This document shows, in pieces, positions 12,013-23,098 of a stretch of 64,000 nucleotides of DNA (its first letter is position 1; each line of letters starts with the position of its first letter). The translations under genes and the position numbers were made by a program. The stretch comes from Brachypodius melanocephalos (taxonomy: Eukaryota; Chordata; Aves; Passeriformes; Pycnonotidae). The stretch is taken from NCBI GenBank assembly GCA_013398615.1, contig VZSR01001755.1, positions 320,144-384,143 on the forward strand, written 5' to 3'. Below the pieces are notes generated by a model, which saw only the letters and a list, made by a program, of their open reading frames with translations, made no database searches and was not told the DNA's origin.

Positions 12013-12018
12013 TTTAAT
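12013..12018 (-). terminator. TMC6: Poly(A) signal of TMC6 (ATTAAA)
   Basis: ATTAAA on the minus strand, about 800 bases past the TMC6 stop. It is the likely mRNA end and gives an 0.8 kb 3' UTR. Assignment by position. Confidence 0.55.
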
Positions 12019-12818
12019 GGGCCAGGTCAGCTGAGCACACAGGGTCCCTGCCCAGCCCAGCACTCAGCATCACTGCGATTTTCCCAAGTCCATCCCACCA
12101 GCCAGTGCAGTGGGTGCAGGGCTGCTGGGGGTGGCAGCTTCTTTTGTGGGACTGGAATCAGCCAGCTGCTCTCCTGGTGAGCCAGGCACTGGGCTGGAGC
12201 TGGGTCCATGGCTGGCAGCTCCTGACTCCACGCTTGCAGTCCCTAGGCAGTGTGAAGGTGGTTGTGGAGAAAGCTCCACGCTCCCCAAAGGATTCCCCAG
12301 GGCACACTGGCAGGAGGGAGAGCTGAAGAGCTGTTCTCTGCAATAGTGAGCCCCCATGGAGCAGGGATGTGCTGTGCCCTGGGGTGTGACAGCAGTCCTG
12401 GTCCTGCACCTACTGCATGCCAGCAGCTCCAGGCAGCAGGAGCCACCTGCATCCCAGCAATGCAGCATTCCCAGTGACATGTCCCAATGGGTCCTTGGCC
12501 ATGGCAGGAGGGGAGGATCTTCCCCAGCACTCCATGGTCCCCCAGCTTCCAGCAGTGTGTTGTGATGGACAGATTCAGTCCCAGCTGCAAGCAGAGTCCA
12601 GTCCATCCCATTCCTTCCTGTGGAGCTTGACACTAAAAGGACACAGTCCCTCCCACTTAAGGTTCTTGGCCCAGACCTCTTCCCTGTCCCTGGGCCTCAG
12701 TAACACCAAGGATCACGCATCCCTTGGGACAGGCAGAGGAGTATCCGTGCACATGGCTGAGCTCTGGGTGCCCTGGCAGCCCCTACCCACTGCCCTTCAT
12801 GCCGGCCTCACCTGGCAC

Positions 12819-15800
12819 TCAGGAACATCTGTGTCTCTGCTCGTAAACAGATTGAAGCTTCTGAATGAGAAATACCTTATCCTTCCCTTCCTGCAACATT
12901 AGAGATAGTGCAGTGAGCAGCACTGGGGTGGCTGAGGGGTGGCACTGCTGGGGCCAGAGCCTTAATTTGCAGTCCTGGGGCTGGACCAGGCTGTGAAGCA
13001 GCAGGGAAGGGCAGGGGCAGAGCTCACGCACGTTGGCAATCTGCTCCTGGAGCAGGCAGATGACCCTCTGGCGGCCTCTTACCACCTGGATGTTGAAGTA
13101 GATCACAGCTCTGCAATGACAGCAGGATGGGATGGTGGCAGCCAGGCAGGAAGGTGAAGGACACTGTACTCCTGGCACAGGGCTCTGGAGTGACACCTTG
13201 GGTCCCAGCCCCACTCAGGGCTGTGACAGCAGGACCCTCAAAGTGAGAGCCTGAGGTTCAGCCTGGGGTTCAGCCTTGGGCTCTGGCCCACACTCACATC
13301 AGGGCCACAGACATGAAGAACACGAGGCTGGTGTTCTCCAACAGGTGCTGGTAGACCCAGGCAAACCAGGTGACGTTGGGGCTGGACTTCTCCAGCACTA
13401 GCACCCAGCTCTTCCCTGACTCGTAGATGGTTTCCAGCCCCCGGAAGGGACCACAGGTTTTTGATGGCTGCACCCTGAGAAAGCAGACCAAGAGAGCATT
13501 CAGAGCAATGGGCAGCCCAGCAACTACTGGCCCCAGCCCAGGGCACAGCCTGTCTCAGATGTCCAGCCCTCCAGGAACCCAGCCTCACTGTCCCCAGCAT
13601 CCCCAGAGCTGGACAAGGGAGTCCTCATTCCTGCCTCCTGCACCAGGAACAGCTGGAAGTGAGCATGGGCCAGCAGCTGGGAGGCACCTCCCTTGCCTGG
13701 AGCAGCATCTCCCGGCCTGCAGCTGGAGGATGGCGGGGACAGGGGCCATGGTGTCCCCAGCTCCTCCTTCTCCAGGCAGCTGACACTCTGAGATCACCAG
13801 GCCCTGAGCTGTGGCCTCGTGGGTACTCACGACCAGATGGTGTAGGAGAGGAAGGCAGCTGCACCCAGGAAGGAGGGGAAGCACAGCAGGGTGATGAACA
13901 TGGTGCTCATGCGTGATGCTTGCCAGGGCTTGCTGGGGGACTGGCAGTTCCTCATCAGGCTGGTCTGTGGATAGAGAGCAGTGTCCCGTGGGCTGCCACC
14001 TCTTGGAGAGCAGTCCTCACCCTGCTGTCCCCTCCCTCCCACCCACTGGGAGCTGAGTGAGCTCGGGGACATCCTGTCCCCAGAAACCCCCCTCAGTTCC
14101 TCAAGGACAAGGCTGCCCCATGTGGCACCACTGCTGCAGCAGAGGCTGACAGTGACAGGCCACTGCAGTTTCACCCCCTGGGGAGCTGCAGGGGGTGGGG
14201 GAATCACACCTTTTTGATATAGAACAGCAGCAGCAGCTTCAGCATCTGCACAGCTGGCAGGAGCGGAGCGAAGAGAATGCCCAGCCTGGGAGCAGGGGAA
14301 AGATGAGTTTGCCTGGGTCTGAGCCAGGAGAAACAGTGTGGGCACAGCTAGAGCACCCACAGGTCTGCTGGGGACTACAAGGCATTTTCCAGCAGAGGAA
14401 GGAGCCACACCAGGCAGAAACATCTCACCAGGTCAGGGTCTGCCCATAGATCAGCTCCAGCACATTTCGGGCAATATCAAACTCTGGCCTTTGCTTTGTC
14501 TTCAGCCTCTTCTCCAGGATTAGCCTGGGTAGAAGTGGAAATTCTGCTCCCACACTGCCTAGGGGAACTTCACATCCCACCTTCCCCTCTGATGGCAGCA
14601 GAGCCTGGGTGCACCAGAGAGCTGGGACCACGCAGGGATGCCACACTGGTGGGGGGACATGTCTTGGGGTACCTTACCTCCAGATCAGCTCCCCAAAGAG
14701 CGTATCCAGCAAGGTGAATATGAAATCCATCACCATGAAGCGATACAGGTCCTGCCCCACACATGTCTCCCAGCACTGGGGAGACAATCAAGTGTGGCAT
14801 AGAATCACAGAATGGTTTGGGTGGGGAGGAACCCTAAAGCTCATCTCTATCCTCATCCTGCCATGGGCAGAGACACCCTTCCACTAGACCAGGTTGCTCT
14901 GAGTTTTGTCCAACCTGGCCTTTTAACAGTTCCAAGGATGGGGCACCCACAGCGTCTCTGAGAACCCATGCCAGAGACTCACCACCCTCACAGTGAAGAA
15001 TCTCTTCCTGATATCTAACAGAGAAGTTGACACCAGCTCCTTGCACAACCCCATGCTCAGCCCAGCAGTGGTGCTGACCTTCTCTGTCGAGCAGATAACG
15101 CTCCGGCTGAGCCACTGGTAGCACAGCAGGATGAGAACCACCATCTTCAGGATCAGGTTCCTGGGGAGCAGGAGCAGTCCCAGAAGTCCCTGAGCCCAGG
15201 GGACAGAGGGGCCAAGCCCCACAGATGGAGTGCCTGGCCCCAAAGCCTCCCTGCCTGCCACAGGTGCAGGTGCAGACCGCTCCCTCCACTAGAGCCCCAG
15301 CCAGCCCACCTGATGATTGCCACGTAGACCTGCGTCACTGGGGAGTCCTGCTTCTCCCACATTGCCAGCAAGTTGAAAAGGTGGGGCATCAAGGCATTGA
15401 GGAGGGACACCACAAGGGGCAGGCCCAGCAGAATGGCTTCTTGCTGCCATCTGCCACTGTCCTGCACTTGTTGCTCCTGCTGAACCTGGTGAGCAGGTAC
15501 TGGGGTGAGTGCACAGCTGTTGGCAGCCAGGTGTGGTGTCCTTGGGGAGAGCAGGAAATCCCCAGGCCAGGAGCAGAGCTGCAATGGGATTGTCCCTGCC
15601 TCTCTCCCAAGTATCCCAGCCTAGGGCAGGAGATCTCTGGGCAGGGGATCCCAGGGTGAGAGGCGGCACTCACCATGTGCATGTGCTCCAAGAAGTAGTG
15701 CACAGCCAGCCCACAGCCTGACACCAAGCCCAGTGCCAGGACCCAGGCCAGCAGCATTACCAGGCAGTGCCCCAGGCACTGGCAGCGGCTCTGGGAGCGG

Positions 15801-18390
15801 GAGCGGGAGCGCTGCTCCCCCAGCAGCTCCTGGAAAAGAGCAGTGGCAGAGCTGCCAGATCTGCTTTGGGTGCGGAGCAAGGCTTCGTCCCGCTGCACTG
15901 CAGCAGCACCCAGAGGGGCGATGGACAAAGAACTAGGGCAAGGTTGGGGTCTGGGGTGTTTTGCATTGCCCAGCTCCTCCACCTTCAACTGGGTGCAGAT
16001 GTTCTCGCACTGCAGCTTCACCGAGCGCCTCTGGATCACCTTGAAGTCCCAGGAGCAGAAGACCTTGATGGCCAACTCCCCTGTGGAGCTTCCCACGCTC
16101 TCCCGAAAAGAGCGGGACACACTGCAGGGAGGTGAAGGGCATCAGGGATTGGGGCCGGGTGAAGGGGAAGGCTGGCAGTGCCACAGGTGCTGCTGACCCA
16201 CCTGTACACCAGCAGGATGCAGGTGACGAGAAAAGAGACCCCAATACTGAACAGGTAGGCCAGTGGCAAGTTGTACGGGAGCGAGGGGGCTGCGAGGGGG
16301 CACGCACTGCCCTTGGGACTGGAGGTGCAGGGGTCATTTAGGGTGGTGTTGCTGTAGTAGCCGTAGTACAGCAGTGACTGAGTGAAGTAGCCCTGCAGGA
16401 AAGCACACCATGGGCCCCACGGTGACCTCAGCAGTGCTCGGAGCTTCCTGCTTAGCCTGGCATCCCTGCCAGCCTCAGGGACAGAGCCTTGGGCTGGGGC
16501 AGCACCACCTTGTGCACCCACAGCACCAGTGGTCCTGGGGCCCAGGCTGTGCGAGCGCAGGAACTGGGGTATTATTACAGTGGGAAAGTGGGCACCCAGG
16601 GGTGCTTGGGCCATGCTTACCGCTCCTGTGAGGAGCTCAAGGCCAGTGAAGGGCTGAGGGCTGACCGATGCAGGGGGGTACACAGCCTGCAGGACCACCA
16701 CGAAGACCAGGAGGATGAAGAATGAAAGGAAGTTCAACATAAGGAGTGTCTTGAGGAAGAGGAAGTACGAGAGGACACTGGAGCCAAAGCGGCCACCAAT
16801 TTGCTTCAGGGCATAGTGCCAGGGCTGTGCAGCACGGAGCAGGGAAAGGAGCCTGTACCAGAGACCTCGGCAGCCCTGGGGAGAGGAAGATGGGGAGAGC
16901 AGTGGGGCCAGAGCCCGCACTGGAGCCCTCACAGCCCCTGCGCACACCTGTGCCCCTGACTTACGAGGATGACGCAGACCTTGGACCAACCACAGGGTGA
17001 GAAGGGGGCCGAGTGATGGCCATGCTGCCTCAGTGGGCCCCTCTGCCCGCTCACCTGCCGCCTGCCCACAAGAGAGGGGTGTCAGAGGGTACCACAGGCC
17101 CTGGGACAGCTCTGGCTGTGAGAGTCCTGCCTAGCTAGCACTGATGGAAGGGATCCTACCGGAGGATGCGTTTCTCCGCCAGGTTGAGGGGTATGGTGAG
17201 CAGCATGTGACTGCACTGGCTGGGTGGGAGGCCCAGCAGCTCCTTCACCAGCAGGCGCCGCTTCTCTGGGGCACAAAGGGCTCAGTGGGACACGGCCAGC
17301 CAGGTCACAGCATGCCTGTCCCTAACCCAGAGCAGAGACAGTGGCCAGCACTGCCTTCTCACAGTCTGGGGGACCCTCACCTTCCAGCGTGGCCCTGCTG
17401 GGGTCAGCGTCCAGGTCGTAGTGGCGCAGGCTGGGCCGCGCCGTGCGGCAGAGCTGCTGCAGGGGTGGGCGGCTGCTCCGGCGCCGCAGCTGCGCCGTGC
17501 GGTTGCAGTGCTGGGAGATGATGGCTCCGAGGCTGTGTCCTGTGGGGCAGAGCAGAGCAGGGCTCAGGAGGCCATGGGAGAGCAGGGCAGGCGTGAGAGC
17601 TCTCCAAGGAGCTCTGGGACCCGGGGAAGGATGGGAGAGTGGGTGACACCTACCAATGGTGCGGCTGGGCATGCTGGCCAAGATCTGCAGGGAGGCAGAG
17701 GAGTACCTGGGGTGCTCCTCACCTTGTCCGGGCTCTGGCCAGGCCACGGCACAGGCAGGTGGAGTAGCCAAGAAGGCTGGAGACTCTGGAAGGGGGAAGG
17801 CAGGATGCAGAGAGCCCACGGCTCATCCCGGCATCCCTGCTGCTCTGCTCCAGCACAGAGGCTAGGTGTGTGCTCTTCCCAGCGTACCCCCTTCTCCAGG
17901 GACACTTTCTGTGTCCCCAAGATCTGGTCTGCCCTAGACTGCCCTGCTCTGCACCGGCCAAGGCATCAGCAGGCTCCTACAAATGCTTTGGCTACAGCAC
18001 TGACACGTGACACAGGTGGCCCAAGCAGAGGGATGGCCCCAGGCACACACACTGTCCCCAGCCTGCCCTGGCTGAGGCTACAGTGCATTACCTCTGCCCC
18101 TCTCCTGCATCTCCAGCTCCAGACCTGCCTCGATCAAGCTGCTCTGCTCCATTATGAGCTGGTGGAACGAGGTGTGCAGGGCTCTCTCGTTGTCCGGACT
18201 GGGCTCCTGGCTGCAGGAACACAGGGATATGGTGGCACGGACACCTGGCGCCTGAAGGGCACAAGGTCGTAGCCACGTGCCCCTGGGATGCAGGTCCCGG
18301 AGCATGGCAGGGAAGCGGGGGGGATCACACTCACCCATCGCTCTCGGAGCCCTCGGGGACGTGGAGGGTGATGGAGGGCGGCTGAGACAT
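12819..18390 (-). CDS. TMC6: TMC6 (EVER1), transmembrane channel-like protein, complete, 19 coding exons
   Basis: TMC6 is a multi-pass endoplasmic reticulum membrane protein of the TMC family; in mammals it works with TMC8 and CIB1 in zinc handling and keratinocyte defence. Exons (minus): 18335-18390, 18092-18210, 17654-17785, 17381-17539, 17160-17265, 16965-17061, 16621-16875, 16202-16392, 15983-16121, 15674-15829, 15310-15485, 15079-15160, 14678-14775, 14429-14524, 14210-14285, 13831-13964, 13298-13474, 13032-13110, 12819-12890, giving about 799 residues. The LASMPSRTIG block, GRFGSSVLSYFLFLKTLL helix, TMC signature CWETCVGQDLYRF (about 557-569), RPEFDIARNVLELIYG and VIYFNIQVVRG all match TMC6 rather than TMC8. 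Several hydrophobic spans fit about 8-10 membrane helices. A CR1 fragment lies in the intron between 14776 and 15078. Confidence 0.95.
14797..15022 (-). mobile_element. CR1 LINE 3' fragment in a TMC6 intron
   Basis: The plus strand starts with the diagnostic 'agaatcacagaatggttt' complement of the CR1 end and continues through 'ccatgggcagagacaccctt', 'ccactagaccaggttgctct' and 'cagtgaagaatctcttcct'. It is a 5'-truncated CR1 inserted in the same orientation as TMC6. Confidence 0.92.
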
Positions 18391-19384
18391 CCTCCGAGGG
18401 CGAGCGGGTCCCTCCTACACGGGCCCGGCCGTGGTGAGCAGACAGGCGCACTGGTCCCGGCCCCCACCGGCCCCGGCAGCCCCCGCTCCCCACGGCTCCC
18501 CCGCTTTCCGCGGCTCCCGAGCGCTGCGGGCCGGGGATGGAGCCGGAGCCGCTGCGTGCGAGCTCGGGGGCAGGCGGGAGCGCGGAGTCCGCGGGGTTAA
18601 ACTGGGACCAACCCTGGGTCCAGCCCAACCAGGCGTCTGGAAGGAAGAAAGAGCGGATGGGGCGGTACCGCCGTCGAGCGGGTTCCGCCCGCCGTCCCGG
18701 GAGCCTTGGGGCAGGCACGAAGCCTCCGACCGGCAGTCCAGGAGCTCGGCTCGGGAATGGCCCGGGCTGGCCCTAAGAGGACACGTGGAGCAAAGACCGC
18801 CGTGCCCTGCACCGTGTTCCCCCACCCAGTGCCGTCTCCTCCGTCCCCTGTTGTCCATCCTCCACCGCCCTCGGGCCCCGCAGTCCCCGGGGCGGGCCAA
18901 GGCTGCCTGGGGCAGGTGGCCGCCCCGGGGCTCCCCGTCAGGCCCCGCTCGCCCCGACACCGGGAACCGACGGAACGCTCCCCGGCGCTTCCGCCGCCGA
19001 CTGCCCGGGCCGTGTCTCGCGTGGGTGCGGATCTCCGGGGAGGGCGGGGGCTACCGAGCCCCGTCCGTCCCATCCCTCTTGCCGCCTCCCGGTACCGGGC
19101 AGGGGCGGCGGGAACCCCCCAAAAGCCCCCACTTCCCCTCGGCTGCACTCACCGGGACCCGTCGGCTGCCGAGGCGTGGGGCCGGCGCGCCCCGTTACAC
19201 CGAGGCGGAAGGAAGGACGGAGCGGGGCACTGGGATGGAGTGCGGGACCGACGCGGCGCTCCGTGCCCGGGCGGGGGAGCCCCTGTCCCGCCGGACCCAG
19301 TCTGCCCGCCCCGCCCCGGCGCCGCTGCCCCGCAAGGGCCGGCCCTCCCGGGGCGGGGCCGAGCAGGAGCGGCGGCGGAACGCC
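18391..19384. promoter_or_regulatory. CpG-rich divergent region between TMC6 and SYNGR2
   Basis: About 1 kb of GC-rich, CpG-dense DNA lies between two start codons pointing apart. Long frames run through it on both strands, but they are proline/arginine/glycine-rich composition artefacts. I read it as the promoters and 5' UTRs of TMC6 and SYNGR2. TMC8, which sits on this side of TMC6 in mammals, is not here. Confidence 0.75.
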
Positions 19385-20573
19385 ATGGAGGGCGGCGGCG
19401 GCGCTTACGGGGCGGCCAAGGCCGGCGGTTCCTTCGACCTGGTCCGCTTCGTGCAGCAGCCGCAGGTGCTGGCGCGGATCGTCAGCGCGGTGAGTCGGGG
19501 CGGGGCGGGACGGGACGGGATGGGAGGGAGAGCCCGCAGGCCGGTGTCCCCCGCCCGCCAGGACGGGCAGCCCCCGAAGGGCTCCCCCGGGCCTCGGTGC
19601 CGCCCCCCGGACATCGGCTCCGCCCCGCAGGTCTTCGCCCTGATCGTGTTCGCCTGCCTGGTCGGGGATGGCTACACGAGCCTGCCCGAGGACCCCAAAC
19701 TCTTCTGCATCTTCAACGGCAACGAGGACGCCTGTCGCTACGGCATCGGCATCGGCGTCCTGGCCTTCCTCGCCTGCATCTTCTTCTTCATGGTGGACGT
19801 CTATTTCCCCCAGATCAGCAACACTGTGGACCGCAAGTACCTGGTCCTGGCCGACCTCGGTTTCTCAGGTACCCGGGGCGCGGGGCTGTGCCTCCTGTGG
19901 CCGCCACAATGGCCGCCTTGTCCCGTGACGTGGCTGCCGGTGCCTGGCGAAGGGAGTCGCTCCCGTCTGGCGTTCTGCCCGCGGGCCACGCGCTGCTGCT
20001 GCTGCTGCTGCTGAGTGCCCCGAGGAGTGGCCGCCCCTGGCCGGGTCCCTGTGCCAGCCTCCCCGGCTCTGGCCCGGGGACTGCCCAGGAGCAGCAGGAC
20101 CAGCCCTGGCCCCTCATGCCGCTTCCACCCACAGGTCTCTGGACTTTCCTATGGTTCATCGGCTTCTGTTTCTTGACCAACCAGTGGTCCTGGACGCAGC
20201 TTGGGACTGTGTACATCGGAGCAGACTCTGCCCGTGCTGCCATCACTTTCAGCTTCTTCTCCATCTTCTCCTGGGTGAGTGAACCACTCCGCCCCACTCG
20301 GGGGGAGCACAGAGGGGACCCCTGCACTCCACAGCCTGGAATGACCTTAATCCTGCTGCCTTCTTCTCTCTGCAGGGACTCCTGGTCACCTTTGCATACA
20401 AGAGGTACAAAATGGGGGTGGAGGACTTTGTTCAAAGCTATGCCGACCCCAGCCCGGAGGTTTCAACTCCCTACTCCAGCTATCCCAACATCAGCCATGA
20501 GAGCTACCAGCAGCCACCTTTCACGCACACAGCAGAGGGGCCGGAGGGGTATCAGCCACCACCAGTGTACTGA
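19385..20573 (+). CDS. SYNGR2: SYNGR2, synaptogyrin-2, complete, 4 exons
   Basis: Synaptogyrin-2 (cellugyrin) is a four-helix MARVEL-domain protein of non-neuronal transport vesicles. Exons: 19385-19489, 19631-19868, 20135-20274, 20376-20573, total 226 residues, close to the mammalian 224. Visible features are the AYGAAKAGGSFDL N-terminus, four hydrophobic segments (VFALIVFACLV; GIGVLAFLACIFFFMV; LWTFLWFIGFCFL; ITFSFFSIFSW), the DACRYG and FPQISN loop motifs, and a tyrosine-rich tail ending GYQPPPVY. The start sits in the context cgccATGG. It is divergent from TMC6 and convergent with TK1. Confidence 0.96.
19993..20013 (+). repeat. (CTG)7 microsatellite in SYNGR2 intron 2
   Basis: Seven perfect CTG triplets lie inside the intron between exons 2 and 3. 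It is short and probably of no consequence. Confidence 0.9.
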
Positions 20574-21466
20574 GCCCTGGCCGGTGCCCACGGGATGGCT
20601 GTACCAGTGCAATTCCTTCTGTTGGGTGGGAGGGAGGGATCTGTGACTTGGAGGGGACAGTGGGGTGGGAGGGTGATGGCTGCTTTGTTTGAAGTTGGTT
20701 GGGCCTGTTCGTGGGGTGCAGGAGGGGCTTCTGCCTGGTCCTGGAGCTGAGATCCTCATTGGAGGGTCCAGAGCCCATTGTGTGGTGGGTGATCTGGCAC
20801 ACGATGATTTGCAGTTGCTGGGTGAGCACTGCAGCTGCCGGAGGTTGAGCGTGTGAGTGGCCCTGGCATGTACCAGCCTCTGCTTTTGCTGCGGTGCCTT
20901 GGTGGTGGGGCGTGGTTCACACCCCCGAGCCTGGCCAGGCTCTGCCCCTGTGACTGTTGTCCTGGCCCATCCTGTCTCCAGTGCCTTTCAGTCCTGCTGG
21001 CTGCATTCCCCCAAGTGTCGTCCCTTGCTGCCCGAGCAGAGCCACGCCCAGCTCCTGCCTGTGCTGGCTTCCCGTGCCTTCCCCCATCAGCTGCTTTTGG
21101 GGGAGCTATTGCCAAAGCCCCCTCTTCTCTTGTCTCTAATGCCGTGCTGTGCCTTCCCCCAGCCTGCACTAGAGCTGCTGGTGCTTGGGTGATGTGGTTT
21201 GGGGTCTGTAGGAGCAGTGAGCACTGAGAGCCCTCAGCAGGGCCATGGCTGAGGACAGTCCTGGAGCACTTTCTTCCCCTTGCGTGCCTGCCCGAGGGGT
21301 GCCTCTGCTGCTGCGAGGCTGAGCTCCTGCACTCCAGCCACGCCAGGTGCCTGTGGGCCGTTGTCTCAGGTTGTTTGCTGCTGTGCTGTGGTAAAGCTGT
21401 TCCCAGCAGCCATGTGAGCCATTACTGCTGGGGCCAGTGTTCAAGTAGTTGTCACTGTAGGGTTGG

Positions 21467-21472
21467 AATAAA
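21467..21472 (+). terminator. SYNGR2: Poly(A) signal of SYNGR2
   Basis: AATAAA about 0.9 kb after the SYNGR2 stop, followed by a T-run. It is the first canonical plus-strand signal after the gene. Confidence 0.75.
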
Positions 21473-21793
21473 ATTTTTCACCAAGCCACCATGTGAGCCA
21501 CCACGTGCCTTTTGTCTCGGCTCCTGCCTTCTGCCCCTCAAGGAGTGTCAGGCGGGGCAGTGCAGCCCCTGCCAACTGCTGTGCTGCAAACAGGATACTC
21601 ATGCTGGTGGCTATTTTTAGGCCACCCTCCCTCACGCTCCCTGGTCTGAGCAGAGCTCCAACACCAGGCCTGAGAGCAGCCCTCCTGCCCTGTGACCACT
21701 GCGGTGACCAGCCCATGCTGTCTCACTGGTCACAGCCAGCAAGACTTAGCAGAATGCTCTGGTAGGAAATACACACTGACGTTTGTTAAGTTA

Positions 21794-21799
21794 TTTATT
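21794..21799 (-). terminator. TK1: Likely poly(A) signal of TK1
   Basis: AATAAA on the minus strand, 1.3 kb after the TK1 stop. I see no nearer canonical signal. It lies about 320 bases from the convergent SYNGR2 signal, so the two transcripts end almost tail to tail. Confidence 0.6.
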
Positions 21800-23098
21800 A
21801 ACCTAAAGCAGCAGCAGCGCCTTCCCCAGCCCTAGGGGAAAAGCCCAGCCCTGGTAATCGGGTGCTTGCAAGCACAATTATTCTCACCTGTAACACGGGG
21901 GCAAGCAGGGGGAGTTCAGGCAGCTCTTGGAGCCTTCCAGGGCACAGGCAAACAGCAATCCTGGACTCAGATGCAGAGGTCTGGCCTGGCCAGAACAAAG
22001 AGCTACTGCTCAGAGCCTGTGGATGCTGGCTTCCAGGAAAAAAACACTTTTGCAGGGAATAAGGAAGCAACAACCTTCCAGAGTCTGAGTCAGACAAAGA
22101 GGGAAGAGGATCCTTCAGTCAGCTTAGAGCAGACTAATAGTCAGCCTCAAGAATTTTGGGAGGCTGAGGAGGGAGCAAGAGACATGACTAGAGTGGAGAA
22201 GCAGCTCCTCAGAGGAGAGCCCCTTTACCAAGCAGCTGCATCTTCCTTGGAATCATTGTCCAAATCTTGGCAGATGAAACTCTGAGCCTCCAAACCCCTT
22301 CCAGGTAACATAGCACCAAAGTGTCAGCACCAGCCTTGAACCTGAGAAAAACTGCCCTGAATTTGGAGGAGGCTCTTCCCCAGGACCAGTTCCTCCAAAG
22401 GACTGTCACAGCCTGCTAGAGCACAGCCAGCTCTGTGAGGTTCAACACCTCAGAAGGGTCAGCTGCTAGGCCTCCTTCACCTTCTTGTTTCAACAATAAT
22501 TGACAAGGCAGTAACACCAGCGAGCATGCTGGCAGAGAGGCTGGGGGCCTGCCCAGGGGCTGGGCTGACACATATGTCAGTTTAAAAACTGTGTCACAGC
22601 TCTGTGACAAGGAACAAGTACTTCAGACTGTTAAGAAACGAGACTAAAAATTGCATTTGAAATACAAATGGCTGTACATTGTCTTGAGAAACCTGGAATT
22701 TAGCAAAAGTGCACAAGGGCTGCATTCACAGGCACCAGGAGCAGCACCAGTGCCAGCCTGAGCACCTGTAGACCACCGGGAGAGCCGGCCAGAGCCACAG
22801 TGAGCAGTGGAAGTTCTGCAGCCTGGCTCGACAGGCAGTGCCCCAGGGCCTGTGTGTGGCAGCATCAGTAACTGTGCTTGTCTCTCTCCTTGTTCTGAGA
22901 TGGGAACTCACTCTAGCCAGGCTTTTCCTTCAGCTTCCACCAGCATCAGGCTTGCTGGGACCTCAGTTGTGGCGCTTGGTGTGGGGAGGTTGGGTAGGGA
23001 GGGCTGAGGCACTGAACGGTTTGCTGAAGCAGAGAAAGGCAGAGCCGGTGCCTGTGAGCCACAGCACTGAGCTCCCTTCCCCTCCATTTTCCCAGCAG

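Noticed and set aside
12819..18390. Possibility that this gene is TMC8 rather than TMC6
   Set aside because: The N-terminal LASMPSRTIG and GAIISQ blocks, the long N-terminus and the length of 799 residues fit TMC6; TMC8 is shorter.
18431..20646. Two very long plus-strand frames (over 500 residues each) across the TMC6/SYNGR2 promoter and SYNGR2 exons
   Set aside because: They are Pro/Arg/Gly/Ala-rich, run through SYNGR2 in the wrong frame or through its introns, and resemble no family; high GC content suppresses stop codons.
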